Source of the DNA: Chungangia koreensis
Lineage (GTDB): Bacteria; Bacillota; Bacilli; Bacillales_A; Planococcaceae
Direction of reading: 5' to 3'
Length of the DNA: 64,000 bases
Assembly: GCF_042651785.1 (NCBI RefSeq)
Contig: NZ_JBHSEC010000002.1
Span: 248,001-312,000, forward strand
Made by a program: the position numbers and the translations under genes. The first letter of the stretch is position 1; each line of letters begins with the position of its first letter. This document shows, one piece after another, positions 8,985-17,895 of this stretch. The notes beneath the pieces are model-generated. The model saw only the letters and a list, made by a program, of their open reading frames with translations, made no database searches and was not told the origin of the DNA.

Positions 8985-11407
8985 TGTACCGCCCCCTTCA
9001 AACGGACTTCCGGCAGTTTCGTATACTGGTCACCGTTAGCCATGTCCTTATGGATGAGGAGCTCAATTTGTCCATCAGCCGTTATATAATCTTGCACATT
9101 GTCTTTAATGGTATGTCTCTTGCCTTGCAGAACTTCCTCAAACTCATTCGTTTTCACGTTTTTAACCTGAACGGTAATAGAGGAATTGGAAGATGTATTA
9201 ACCACTTGCAATTCTGTCCAACTCACTCCTTGGAGCGGCATATTTTCAGGCACGTTCCACTTCATGGAATAGTCACCTTGCTCAAGATACCATTCCAATC
9301 GGCTTACATCCATGGGCTCGAAATATCCACCTGAATTGGCAGCGGTCAATTCATGATCCAACGATGTTGCAGGAAGGATGAAGTCCCCGGACATGATGGT
9401 CTCCGGCTTAAATGTCTGTAAGATCACATTTACGGCTGACATATCTACCCGTTGCCCTTCGAGTTCGACTGGAATAATGGCATCCTCTGTATAAGCCACA
9501 ATTGCTGGCTCATTTGAAGCCCCCACAAAGGCTGCTGACATTCGAATGGCACTATTTTTCCTTGCTTCTGTCAGTTCATCAGCTTTTAAAGGGCCCATAT
9601 TATTGTAAGAGTTCATGGCATATCCAGTTCCAGCCGGAGGCATGATGGCACTACCTAATTTCTCATTTACATTTAGAGTGGCATTAGGCGCCAAATCGCC
9701 AAGTTCTATGAACTTTGAACCCGCCCAAATCGAAACTTCTTTTAATGAAAAAGGAAAACCATTCGTAATTGTTCCTTTTACAGTTTCATTTTCAACCGTC
9801 AAGTCAACCGCTAACTTCCCGGCATCTTCTATGAATGATTGACCAAGAATCGAATTGACCGACCAATATCCGACATTACGAAGTGTCAAGGTAGATTGAT
9901 TAGCACTTGGTTCAAGTACAGCTTTTTGGAATGAACCCCCATCAGACATCATTTGGAATCCGGATTGCAACGATGCTGTCATATTCGTTTCCTTTGGTGC
10001 AACGAAGGAAAATTCACCGCTCTTATTTGATAATAGAGACTCCATATAATAACCGGAGAGACTCCCATCTTCGTTAACCTCTAACAAACTTGTCTGTTGA
10101 ATTTGTGGCTTCACGAGTCGATCCTTAGCTCCATAAGCGAATATCGCTATGGATGTGATAATTGATATAACTGGAATGATCCACCAGGCATGTTCCCTTT
10201 TATCTTTCCGTTTCAATAATAAATACATAAGCGGACCGACTATCAAAATATACAATACGATGACTCCCACGATCACTGGGGTGTTAATTTTAAATGATTG
10301 GAACAGTTCGTTAACATTTCCGACTTCCCAAACCATTGACTCTTTTATACTTTGCCCATGCATATAATTGGTGTTTGTCATCGGCTTGCTTACTTTCTTC
10401 AATAATTCTGATAAGAAGTTTGCATACCCCGGCTGTGTAGATAGCGGTTCATCTCCGATAGAAAATGCGGTCTGCAAAATCAAGCCATTTCCTACTGATT
10501 TGGAGGCTGCAATCACGGAGCCTGGTCCGGTTAAAATTGAATTACTCCCTTCAGTTGCTTCAGCTTCAAAAACTGAAACCGGCTCATTGAATTTTGAGCC
10601 ATTTGAATGTTCAGTGAAAAATTCGGGAGCAATCGTAATTCGTTCTGTACTTAGCTTAAGGGGCAAGTGGCTACCTAACAGCCCCATTTCAGCCACTGTA
10701 TTTTCGGAAGCACCAATGACTGCAATCCCGCCATTTTGAACCCATCCCAAAATGGCTGCTTGTTGTTCTTCACTTAAATCACTTAATACATACTCATCAA
10801 TAATCATATAATCAGCGGCTGCCCATGCTTCCTGGTCCGAAGGGAAAATGAAATCTTTCCTTTGACCTAAATGGATGATTTGCTTACCAGCCCCGAACGG
10901 TCCTGATTGGACATTCACATTCGTGATTGCCTTTACGCGGTCTGCACTATTCGATAAGGTGACAATAAAATTCGTCATCTGATCGAACATATTGATTTTC
11001 AAGCTTTTGTTCCCTTTGTAATCCAGTGATTTGCCGTTTTCCCAACCACCTTCATAGAAGTGAAACATTTTAAAGTTACTTGAATTGTACATATATTGAT
11101 CGGAGAAGCCCGAAAGTGTCAATTCCAAGGTCTTCGTTTCGCCAGACCCGATTTCAACCGGAAGTACTAAGGCTGCCCCTGTAGCATATGTTTCCGAATA
11201 ATCAATCACTAAATCTCCGGAAAATGCGTCACCACTATTCGTGACGGTTATCGTCAAGGGAAGACCGTGTCCATGTTTCACTTTATTGTCAAACCCTCCG
11301 GTGGCACTTATTTCAAGTTTTGGTTCCGCTGCTGCCTGTGCTGCTGGTAGTACGCAAAAAATAAAAGCAATAATCGGTAAGATCAGCAGCTTTTGGATTT
11401 TATGCAT
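8981..11407 (-). CDS. Large exported membrane protein, first gene of MoxR/VWA operon
   Basis: 808 residues. Signal peptide (about 1-26, ending AQA-A), a long extracytoplasmic region that begins with a CARDB/NEW3-like beta domain and continues with an amidotransferase-like segment (YMIIDEYVLSDL... GGIAVIGASEN), then a pair of membrane segments near residues 377-425 with a short basic loop, then a second extracytoplasmic part. The pattern resembles the membrane proteins encoded beside NosFY-like ABC pairs. SD AAAGGGGG is 6 nt upstream of ATG. It is the first gene of the operon that continues to the left window edge. Specific function unknown. Confidence 0.75.
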   Translation of the reverse strand: MHKIQKLLILPIIAFIFCVLPAAQAAAEPKLEISATGGFDNKVKHGHGLPLTITVTNSGDAFSGDLVIDYSETYATGAALVLPVEIGSGETKTLELTLSGFSDQYMYNSSNFKMFHFYEGGWENGKSLDYKGNKSLKINMFDQMTNFIVTLSNSADRVKAITNVNVQSGPFGAGKQIIHLGQRKDFIFPSDQEAWAAADYMIIDEYVLSDLSEEQQAAILGWVQNGGIAVIGASENTVAEMGLLGSHLPLKLSTERITIAPEFFTEHSNGSKFNEPVSVFEAEATEGSNSILTGPGSVIAASKSVGNGLILQTAFSIGDEPLSTQPGYANFLSELLKKVSKPMTNTNYMHGQSIKESMVWEVGNVNELFQSFKINTPVIVGVIVLYILIVGPLMYLLLKRKDKREHAWWIIPVISIITSIAIFAYGAKDRLVKPQIQQTSLLEVNEDGSLSGYYMESLLSNKSGEFSFVAPKETNMTASLQSGFQMMSDGGSFQKAVLEPSANQSTLTLRNVGYWSVNSILGQSFIEDAGKLAVDLTVENETVKGTITNGFPFSLKEVSIWAGSKFIELGDLAPNATLNVNEKLGSAIMPPAGTGYAMNSYNNMGPLKADELTEARKNSAIRMSAAFVGASNEPAIVAYTEDAIIPVELEGQRVDMSAVNVILQTFKPETIMSGDFILPATSLDHELTAANSGGYFEPMDVSRLEWYLEQGDYSMKWNVPENMPLQGVSWTELQVVNTSSNSSITVQVKNVKTNEFEEVLQGKRHTIKDNVQDYITADGQIELLIHKDMANGDQYTKLPEVRLKGAVQ

Positions 11408-11471
11408 GTAAATCCCCCTTTTCTCTCTATTGATTAGTACGTTTAAATAATCTAATAGTTCCTATAATACT

Positions 11472-11500
11472 AAAAAAACATGGCGGTATGTCGCCATGTT
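11472..11500 (-). terminator. Terminator after ccpC
   Basis: Perfect 9-bp stem AACATGGCG/CGCCATGTT with a 6-nt loop. On the minus strand it is followed by a run of T. It separates ccpC from the MoxR/VWA operon. Confidence 0.9.
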
Positions 11501-11547
11501 AGAGATTTAACTATTCAATATCGTTTATGAAAAGCTAAGAAATGACT

Positions 11548-12423
11548 TTATTTGACCTTTTTTGCATGTTCTTTTACTAACTCTACGAAGGCTTCCACCT
11601 GTCGTAATTCGAAGGTAGCTTCGTATCCAATGAGCCAAGTATCCCTTGTCAACTCGAATTCGGCTTGATCATTTGTTAATGGTACTTTATTGACATTTTC
11701 AAAGCCATTTAACGTAATTGACGGAAGAATGGCATAGCCGATTCCATTCATGGCCATCTGTTTACATGTTTCAATCTGATCCACCGTAATTTGCCTTTTC
11801 GGATTGGATGAAAAATGGCGTTGCCACCATTGCTGAATCTCCTGATAGTAGTTCGAATCACTTTTGAATTGTATGAATGGGCGGTCAGTGGATAGCACTT
11901 CATCTACAGAAGTGATCTCCTTGTCCACTAAGTACAGATTATCCCGAAAAAGATGCATTTTCGGCCCTTTCCAATCAATTTGTCCACGGACAATACCAAT
12001 ATGTGCTTCCCCATCATATAACGCTCTGACAATCTCCGAACTCCACCCGGTGATCAGTGACAATTTGGCATCCGGGTATTGCGTGATGAAATCTTTCAAT
12101 ACTTGAGGCAGCCAGTTTTGTCCCACGATTGAAGCACATGCAATTTTCAATGTACCATGTACTTTTGAGGACAGCGCTTGGATTGTTTCAAAGATTTCCT
12201 CTCGCTTTTGCAGAATATCAGAAGCGAATTGAATGGCCAATTCACCAGCAGGAGTTGGTGTAAGACCTTTTTGGGAACGAATGAACAGTTGAGCCCCCCA
12301 CTCTTTTTCAATGGACTGAAGCCGCTGAGAAAGTGCAGGTTGGGATAGGAATAGCCGTTCGGCAGCCTTTCTCATATTACGTTCTTCAGCTAATACTTTT
12401 AGAATTTGGGCTTCACTCGTCAT
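11548..12423 (-). CDS. ccpC: LysR-type regulator CcpC (citrate/aconitase control)
   Basis: About 291 residues. The N-terminal winged helix (NMRKAAERLFLSQPALSQRLQ, residues about 16-36) and the whole effector domain follow my memory of Bacillus CcpC closely, including ASIVGQNWLP, SLITGWSSE, RPFIQFKSDS and QIETCKQMAMNGIGYAILPS. CcpC represses citrate synthase and aconitase genes and responds to citrate. Start ATG 12423 is chosen because AAAGGAG lies 7 nt upstream; the in-frame extension to 12456 has no ribosome site. As in B. subtilis it lies next to the ykuL-type CBS gene. A hairpin separates the two. Confidence 0.9.
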   Translation of the reverse strand: MTSEAQILKVLAEERNMRKAAERLFLSQPALSQRLQSIEKEWGAQLFIRSQKGLTPTPAGELAIQFASDILQKREEIFETIQALSSKVHGTLKIACASIVGQNWLPQVLKDFITQYPDAKLSLITGWSSEIVRALYDGEAHIGIVRGQIDWKGPKMHLFRDNLYLVDKEITSVDEVLSTDRPFIQFKSDSNYYQEIQQWWQRHFSSNPKRQITVDQIETCKQMAMNGIGYAILPSITLNGFENVNKVPLTNDQAEFELTRDTWLIGYEATFELRQVEAFVELVKEHAKKVK

Positions 12424-12454
12424 AGTTCTTCTCCTTTGAACCTCAAGAATAGAC

Positions 12455-12481
12455 AAAAAGGTCCCAAATGAGACCTTTTTG
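12455..12481 (-). terminator. Terminator between ykuL and ccpC
   Basis: AAAAAGGTC...GACCTTTTT inverted repeat with an 8-nt loop, AT-flanked on both sides, so it may work in either direction. It lies right after the CBS-protein stop codon, on the ccpC leader. Confidence 0.85.
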
Positions 12482-12490
12482 TTTGGATTT

Positions 12491-12931
12491 TCAATTCACT
12501 GAATATATAAACCTCTTTAACTGTTTTAATATGACTCTCCTCGTTAAAATGCCTACAAACATTCCCTCATCATCAGTAACACAAAGGAATGCGTGATTAA
12601 TGAGCAAGTCTAAACCTTTTTGGAATCGATCATGAATTTTGATGACTGGGAAATCCTTTTGCATAATGTCGTCGACCTTCAAATCAGTCAGTTTCTCATA
12701 TTCAATGTGTTCCAAACCTAATATGGATTCTGTAATCATCCGGGAGCTGAGTAACCCCTTTAATCGATACTGGGAATCTAAAACAGGAATGGATGAATAT
12801 CCAGTTTTCGTCAGTACGAGCAATGCATGCTCGGCACTATTGCCTACCTGGACATGAGCAACTTTCTCAGAAGAAATAATGAATTCTTCAATTGGCGTAT
12901 GCAAGAAATCTTTGTTGTTCACCGAAATCAT
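12491..12931 (-). CDS. ykuL: CBS-domain c-di-AMP-binding protein (YkuL/CbpB/DarB)
   Basis: 146 residues, two CBS motifs (GYSSIPVLD near 42-50 and the second ending FVGILTRRVILKQL). Size and position beside ccpC match B. subtilis YkuL, now known as CbpB/DarB, a c-di-AMP-binding protein that regulates Rel and pyruvate carboxylase when c-di-AMP is low. Start ATG 12931 has AAAGGAG 8 nt upstream; the longer frame to 13039 lacks a ribosome site. The regulatory partners are inferred from the orthologue. Confidence 0.88.
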   Translation of the reverse strand: MISVNNKDFLHTPIEEFIISSEKVAHVQVGNSAEHALLVLTKTGYSSIPVLDSQYRLKGLLSSRMITESILGLEHIEYEKLTDLKVDDIMQKDFPVIKIHDRFQKGLDLLINHAFLCVTDDEGMFVGILTRRVILKQLKRFIYSVN

Positions 12932-13021
12932 CTTTTCTACTCCTTTGTCCGTTCTCTTAAAGTCAGAACAGCAACTCTCTTCCATCATATCATAAAAACG
13001 GGAAAGGTTTTGGGGGAACGC

Positions 13022-13063
13022 ACAAAAAAAAGCAGCCATCCACTAAAAAGTGTAGACGACTGC
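13022..13063 (-). terminator. Terminator of small membrane protein gene
   Basis: On the minus strand, a GCAG...CTGC hairpin (GCAGYCRTC-type arms with wobble pairs) followed by eight T residues. It begins inside the 3' end of the 13043-13279 gene. Confidence 0.75.
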
Positions 13064-13279
13064 ATAATAGAAAATCAATATTCCCGAAAATACGGCGGCT
13101 AAGATATATGCCCAAATAATAGGATTCAGTGTGAAAGGATGGTCATGTACTTTTTGTGAAATGCCTTTATCCAAAACTTGAGCTTTCTGCTGTTGTTTTG
13201 TCACTGAAACCGATGAAAAGTACGATATCAGAACGATTCCAATGATGACTATAAGAAGCGGCCATAACCAAATTGACAT
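13043..13279 (-). CDS. Small two-TM membrane protein
   Basis: 78 residues. A membrane segment at 4-22 and another at about 54-75 flank a short basic hydrophilic region, with both ends likely on the same side. GAGGAGG ribosome site upstream of ATG 13279. It is transcribed with or after fadH and has its own terminator. I do not recognise the family, and no catalytic motif is visible. Confidence 0.75.
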   Translation of the reverse strand: MSIWLWPLLIVIIGIVLISYFSSVSVTKQQQKAQVLDKGISQKVHDHPFTLNPIIWAYILAAVFSGILIFYYAVVYTF

Positions 13280-13339
13280 ACAAAACTTCCTCCTCGTTCC
13301 GTTTCCATTAATATGTCCGAAATCGTGGAGCTTACTCGA

Positions 13340-14098
13340 TTAAAAAGGGAATTTATTAAGCCATTGTCCTCCATCTAAGGTAACAATTTCTCCATTCATA
13401 TAAGCCGCTTTTTCGGACATGATAAAGGATGCCAAATCTGCAATTTCTTCAGGAGTACCCAGTCTGCCAAGTGGAACGGATGCTAATGTTCGTTTTGCTG
13501 CATCTTCTGATTCCCAAAGTTTAGATGCGCCTCCAGTCCGTTCAATTGGACCTGGCGCAATACCATTGACTCGAATACCATATTGACTTCCCCATTCAAT
13601 TGCAAGTGTTCGAGTAAGCGACATGACTCCTGCTTTCGCCGCAGCGGAATGGATGACTCCAGCACCAGCATTCCAAGCATACGTAGCCAACATATTAAGG
13701 ATGGCTCCCTTTGAACCTTTCTCGATCCAATAGTTACCAACCGCTTGTGAACAGTAAAAAGTGCCATTTAACACGATATCAATAACGGCTTTCCAACCGT
13801 TAGGCGATAGTTTTTCGGCATGTACTATAAAATTCCCGGCAGCATTATTGACCAGTCCATCAACAGAACCAAAAGTTTCTTCAGTAAAACGAACCATTTC
13901 CTTTGCCATTTCGGGATCACGTACATCCATTTGAAAAACAGACATATTTTCTCCGACTTCCTCTTTGGCCTTATTCAGTTTGTCCAAATCACGGCCGGTG
14001 ATGACTACTTTGGCACCTTCTTCTATAAATTTCTTTGCCATATGGAAACCCATTCCGCTTGAACCACCGGTAACAATTATTGTTTTACCTGTAAGCAA
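13340..14098 (-). CDS. fadH: 2,4-dienoyl-CoA reductase FadH (SDR family)
   Basis: About 253 residues. Glycine-rich nucleotide site TGGSSGMG at the N-terminus, NNAAGNF, the A-T-Y-A-W active-site region with downstream SAAAKAG, and the C-terminal GGQWLNKFPF. The sequence follows B. subtilis FadH/YkuF throughout. It uses NADPH to reduce 2,4-dienoyl-CoA during unsaturated fatty-acid oxidation. I prefer a TTG start at 14098, 7 nt after AAAGGGGTGG; an adjacent TTG at 14101 and a GTG upstream are alternatives. The distant in-frame ATG at 14158 lies beyond the ribosome site and is unlikely. Confidence 0.88.
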   Translation of the reverse strand: MLTGKTIIVTGGSSGMGFHMAKKFIEEGAKVVITGRDLDKLNKAKEEVGENMSVFQMDVRDPEMAKEMVRFTEETFGSVDGLVNNAAGNFIVHAEKLSPNGWKAVIDIVLNGTFYCSQAVGNYWIEKGSKGAILNMLATYAWNAGAGVIHSAAAKAGVMSLTRTLAIEWGSQYGIRVNGIAPGPIERTGGASKLWESEDAAKRTLASVPLGRLGTPEEIADLASFIMSEKAAYMNGEIVTLDGGQWLNKFPF

Positions 14099-14181
14099 CA
14101 ATTCAACCACCCCTTTAATGAATGAATATTCACTCATATTATAGCATTTGAATGGCAATTAAAGTAGCCATATAAAAAAAG

Positions 14182-14215
14182 TTGCCCACAATGACTTGGA
14201 CAGCTTAACTTTTTG
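14182..14215. terminator. Distal, degenerate copy of duplicated hairpin (locus A)
   Basis: Contains ACTTGGACAGCTTAACTTTTT-like sequence, matching the right-hand hairpin at 14512-14541 in about 18 of 20 positions, but its left arm is degenerate (GTTGCCCA instead of GCTGTCCA). No gene ends here. It looks like a second copy of the terminator separated from the first by the repeat element. Confidence 0.6.
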
Positions 14216-14223
14216 ACAAAAAA

Positions 14224-14505
14224 TAGATAAAACTGGAGTAACGCTCCACGCGGGCGCTTTCCGCGGGCGATCCGTGAGCCTCCTCGACTACGTCTGCGGG
14301 GTCTCACCTGGCTCGTTTTTCCCTCAGGAGTGCGCCGCGTCCTGGCTGCTCCACCGCTTCGCTTGTCGCAAAATTGCTGGGGAGCAGATTCCGGTAGCTA
14401 TTTGGCAACGCCTTCGTGACCAACATCCTGTTTGCCTGAAGCGAAGCCCACGGAAAACGAAGTATCCGGAAATGCGGGTGAAACATCAATATTATTTATA
14501 AATGA
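14224..14505. repeat. GC-rich intergenic repeat, copy A
   Basis: A non-coding, visibly GC-richer stretch between fadH and the GGDEF-EAL gene. It opens with the core GCTTTCCGCGGGC ... GAGCCTCCTCG ... GCGGGGTCTCA ... AGGAGTGCGCC, shared with copy C at 27836. It continues with a segment (14332-14470) that is nearly identical, inverted, to 42120-42257. It ends with TCCGGAAATG ... ACATCAATATT, shared with copy C at 28113-28140. The open frames across it have no ribosome site or family resemblance. Confidence 0.8.
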
Positions 14506-14510
14506 ATTTG

Positions 14511-14541
14511 AGCTGTCCAATGACGACTTGGACAGCTCAAT
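14511..14541 (-). terminator. Terminator of the GGDEF-EAL gene (proximal copy)
   Basis: Nine-bp stem GAGCTGTCC/GGACAGCTC with an 11-nt loop, just past the stop at 14545. A T run follows on the plus side and an AT-rich tail on the minus side. A degenerate second copy lies at 14182-14215. Confidence 0.8.
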
Positions 14542-14544
14542 TTT

Positions 14545-16590
14545 TCAGTTCATATAATTTTCCACGATTTCATGAATTGGAATGGGTCTGCTGAAAAAAT
14601 AGCCTTGTGCCTTTTGGCAATTCACTCCTTTAAGGAAGTCGACTTCTTGATTCTTTTCGACACCTTCTGCAACTACCTCAAGTCCCAAATTATGCGCCAA
14701 TTGGATAATCGTTTTAGCAATGGCTGCATTTTTTTCATCTAATTCGATATCGCGTATAAATGTTTGATCGATTTTAATAATATCAATCGGATACCGTTTT
14801 AAATAGCTTAACGAGGAATAGCCCGTTCCAAAATCATCAATCGATATGACAACACCTATATTCTTTAACTCTTTTAGAATATTCAACGTTTCACTTGTGT
14901 TCGTCATCGCACTTTCAGTTATTTCAACCTCTAATGAAGAAGAGTGAATTCCGTACTTCTTGAGCATGTCTCCCACTTTTTTAGCAAAGCACTCAGTTTT
15001 GAACTGTTTCGGTGAAATATTGACCGCAATCCTCACTTGTCTAAAGCCTTTATTCTGCCAATCACGTAGTTGCTTACAGACCTGCTCCAATACCCAATCA
15101 CCAATTTGTAGAATGAGACCCGACTCTTCTGCAATTGGTATAAAGTTTGCTGGAGAAACAAATCCAAAAGTAGGATTATTCCATCGAAGTAATGCTTCAA
15201 AGCTGTTGATCTGATTCGATCTTAAATCAACTTGCGGCTGGTAAAAAACTACTAATTCATTTAATTCGATTGCCCTTCTGAGATGTGATTCCAATAATGC
15301 GTCATTGGCAAAAGAGGAATTCATCTCTTCCTTAAAGAAACGATAGCCTGCTCTTCCTCGCTCTTTTACGTAATGAACCGCATGATCCGCTTTTCTAAGT
15401 AAGGAATCCAAATCGTTTCCATCTGCTGGATAAACAGCCATTCCAATTGAGGCGGATATAAAGTACTCTTGGTGATTTATATAAAACGGCTTATTCAATT
15501 CACGAAGAATATGTTTTGCAAAATCTTCTGCTTTTGTCGAATTCCTATGAAGGACAAATACAAACTCATCTCCGCTGTGGCGGTATAGCCGCCCTGTTTG
15601 AGATGTGAAGTTCGAGAGGCGCTCTGCAATTCTACGTAATAATTCATCCCCGGAGTTATATCCAAGTGATTCATTAATCAACTTGAATCGATCTAAGTCA
15701 ACGTAAAGAATCGTCAAATCCTCTGATGTCATTTCAGATATCTTCATATCTTCCTTTAAATGTTCCTTTAGAGCCCGTCGATTCCATAATCCAGTCAAAT
15801 GATCATGATAAGACAAGTAAAAAAGCTTCTCCTTATTTTCAACATGATCAGATGTATCCCGGATTATTAAATGGAGACTATCAATTATGCCATTTACCGA
15901 TACGGGAATTGCTTTCATATAAACAGGTAAATATTCACCATTATGATGCTGGAAGGAACAATCATCTAATTGGATGGATTCGCCTTCAAAGCCCCTTTGG
16001 ATAAAGTATTGGAAATTATGCTGCCAACGTTCTCCAACCAATTGAAAGACTGATAACACCTTCCACTCTTCTTTACGATAACCAAAAGCCTTACATGCCG
16101 ACGGGTTGGCAAAAAGGACTTCCCCTGCCGTATTAACGGTAATTAGAGGATCCAAATTATTATTTAATATTGAGCTATATCGTTCTTGAGTCGATAATAG
16201 ATGTTTGTGCTCTTTTTCTGATTCCGTTTCATCCTGTAGAGAGACACAAATAAGTTCATGGTTAGTCTTCTCTTTAAATAATCGAATCTGATAGTGGCGA
16301 GATTGGTTTCGAATATGGAAGTTCGCTTTTCCTGTATAATGATCTTTCCCTGCAAGCTTAGTGATGCAGCGGAATAGAACAGCCCATACTTCGGTTCCAA
16401 AATACGATAAGGCATTAGTGTATGAACCCATTGTACCGAAAGTGGAGATTCCCAACTCGTTTGCATACGCAACTTCATACTTATGCTCTTTCCCTTTTCT
16501 TAATAGGAACATGAGCTCATAAGGGTTCTGATCCATGAGAACTTGTGGATGCCATTCATTTCCTTGATGATTCTCTGGTGTTTGCTTCAT
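14545..16590 (-). CDS. PAS-GGDEF-EAL cyclic-di-GMP signalling protein
   Basis: About 681 residues, no membrane segment. An N-terminal PAS-like region is followed by a clear PAS/PAC (about 140-260), then GGDEF (about 265-430), then EAL (about 440-680). The GGDEF signature reads SGDEF (RHSGDEF), a tolerated variant in some cyclases. The EAL domain keeps FEALLRW, the EITES glutamate, DDFGTGYSS, KIDQTF, VAEGVE and QGYFFSRP, so it should be an active phosphodiesterase. Start ATG 16590 has GGTGGAGG 5 nt upstream; the in-frame extension to 16629 does not. It occupies roughly the place of ykuI in B. subtilis but has a different architecture. Confidence 0.88.
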   Translation of the reverse strand: MKQTPENHQGNEWHPQVLMDQNPYELMFLLRKGKEHKYEVAYANELGISTFGTMGSYTNALSYFGTEVWAVLFRCITKLAGKDHYTGKANFHIRNQSRHYQIRLFKEKTNHELICVSLQDETESEKEHKHLLSTQERYSSILNNNLDPLITVNTAGEVLFANPSACKAFGYRKEEWKVLSVFQLVGERWQHNFQYFIQRGFEGESIQLDDCSFQHHNGEYLPVYMKAIPVSVNGIIDSLHLIIRDTSDHVENKEKLFYLSYHDHLTGLWNRRALKEHLKEDMKISEMTSEDLTILYVDLDRFKLINESLGYNSGDELLRRIAERLSNFTSQTGRLYRHSGDEFVFVLHRNSTKAEDFAKHILRELNKPFYINHQEYFISASIGMAVYPADGNDLDSLLRKADHAVHYVKERGRAGYRFFKEEMNSSFANDALLESHLRRAIELNELVVFYQPQVDLRSNQINSFEALLRWNNPTFGFVSPANFIPIAEESGLILQIGDWVLEQVCKQLRDWQNKGFRQVRIAVNISPKQFKTECFAKKVGDMLKKYGIHSSSLEVEITESAMTNTSETLNILKELKNIGVVISIDDFGTGYSSLSYLKRYPIDIIKIDQTFIRDIELDEKNAAIAKTIIQLAHNLGLEVVAEGVEKNQEVDFLKGVNCQKAQGYFFSRPIPIHEIVENYMN

Positions 16591-16938
16591 GTTTTCCTCC
16601 ACCTTAACGTACAACCGTCTCATTACCATACATTTTTAATTGTAGTGGGTTTCCATCTAATTGAATACTCATTTCTTTAAAATAAGTGAAAATAGTCGGT
16701 TTATATCGAAAAATCTTGAAAGTATGTTTAGTCATTTATGCCTATACTTTATACAATTTTATATTTTTTCTTATTTCATTTAAACATAAAGACCTATATT
16801 TTTTCAACACCTGCTTCAACCTACTATCAATTCTCCTTTTATTTCTTCCAGCTTCTATACAAAATCGCCCAACATTGGTATGATTATTTTAATTGAACTC
16901 TCTGATTTTTTAAAAAGGAAGGCGAAAGGCGGGATTCC
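16591..16938. other. Divergent intergenic region
   Basis: AT-rich spacer between the GGDEF-EAL gene (minus) and ykyB (plus). A TATGAT at 16879-16884 could be the ykyB -10, but no good -35 is spaced from it. No hairpin, RNA motif or credible short gene seen. Confidence 0.5.
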
Positions 16939-17409
16939 ATGACACATGACTTTTCAAATGATTTATTAGCGACAGCTATTTATACAGTCAACCGGCATGC
17001 TAAGACTGCGCCTGACAACAAAAAGCTCTATGAGTTAAAACGCATTGCCTTGGAAAAAATGATCGATTCAGGAAAAGCTTCCAAAGTAGGACTCCACTTT
17101 GTTAAAAATCCCCGTTTCAGCAAACAGCAATCATCCGTTTTAGTTAAATGCGCTGATTTCTATTTCCATACTCTTCCCAAGAAAGAAGACTTCCAAAAAC
17201 TCCCTCATTTAGGGGAACTGGATGAAAACTATAGAAACCCACAAAAAAGGATGAGTTTAAATTTTGCAAAACAGGTTTTGACTGATTATGTCGGAGTCAA
17301 TCAAATTATGCTACTAAAGAAAGAACAGAAAAGCCGTACCCGCTACAAAAAGTCCAGTTACAAACGGAACACTCGCTTCTATACAACGAAAACTTCTTAT
17401 TTTGAATAA
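16939..17409 (+). CDS. ykyB: YkyB family protein
   Basis: 156 residues, soluble and basic. It carries the family blocks YTVNRHAKTA (about 14-23), KVGLHF..NPRFS (about 52-64), YFHTLPKKEDF..LPHLG and NPQKRMSL..AK as in B. subtilis YkyB. The function of the family is unknown. The nearby GGAAGG/GGCGGG purines supply the ribosome site. The C-terminal 35 residues are rich in K, R and S. It lies beside a CheV-related gene, as in B. subtilis, and shares a bidirectional terminator with it. Confidence 0.9.
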   Translation: MTHDFSNDLLATAIYTVNRHAKTAPDNKKLYELKRIALEKMIDSGKASKVGLHFVKNPRFSKQQSSVLVKCADFYFHTLPKKEDFQKLPHLGELDENYRNPQKRMSLNFAKQVLTDYVGVNQIMLLKKEQKSRTRYKKSSYKRNTRFYTTKTSYFE

Positions 17410-17411
17410 AA

Positions 17412-17441
17412 AGAGACCGGTCCCATTAGAGGCCGGTCTCT
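17412..17441. terminator. Bidirectional terminator, ykyB / CheW-like gene
   Basis: GAGACCGG...CCGGTCTC stem between two converging genes, a few bases from each stop codon. Confidence 0.85.
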
Positions 17442-17446
17442 GTTAG

Positions 17447-17884
17447 TTATCGTTCTAATACGTGGTTTAATAACTTCACATAATCCATGAGGAGCATCAT
17501 GCCCTCTTCAAATTTCACTACACCTGTAAGCGGGAGGTGATCACCTTCGTAAAGATCGGTTGGCTCCTCAATAACACTTAAAGAAATACGATGGATTTGT
17601 AGAACATCGTCAACATGGAATACGACGTTTCTTCCTTCAACAGACGCTACGATGAACTTTTGAAGCAATTCATCATTTCCGCCACCTAATAAGGAACGAA
17701 AATCTATTACGGGGTAGACTTCACCGCGTAATTGGATAATCCCTTCTACGTATGGGTGGGATTGAGGGATTTTAGTTACGGACATCGGCTGGATGATTTC
17801 ATTTACCATCTCGATTGGCAGGCCAAATCGGTTGCCGCCGACGATATATTCAATCAGTTCAAGTACACGCTCTTCATTCTCCAT
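17447..17884 (-). CDS. CheW-domain protein, CheV relative without receiver
   Basis: 145 residues comprising a single CheW coupling domain: GGNRFGLPIEMVNEIIQP, SHPYVEGIIQLRGEVYPVID, and IVASVEGRNVVFHVDDVLQIHR. The HVDDV.QIHR and LTGVVKFEEGMMLLMDY blocks resemble CheV more than CheW, and B. subtilis cheV also sits next to ykyB. The normal CheV carries a C-terminal response-regulator receiver (about 300 residues in total); here the frame stops and is followed at once by a terminator, so the receiver is absent. It likely couples chemoreceptors to CheA without phosphorylation feedback. SD AGGGGGAAG. Confidence 0.82.
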   Translation of the reverse strand: MENEERVLELIEYIVGGNRFGLPIEMVNEIIQPMSVTKIPQSHPYVEGIIQLRGEVYPVIDFRSLLGGGNDELLQKFIVASVEGRNVVFHVDDVLQIHRISLSVIEEPTDLYEGDHLPLTGVVKFEEGMMLLMDYVKLLNHVLER

Positions 17885-17895
17885 GAAACTTCCCC

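Noticed and set aside
14274..14501. Open frames within repeat copy A (and similar ones in copy B at 42316-42571) as genes
   Set aside because: No ribosome site, Cys/Arg-rich composition typical of random GC-rich DNA, and different frames in the copies.
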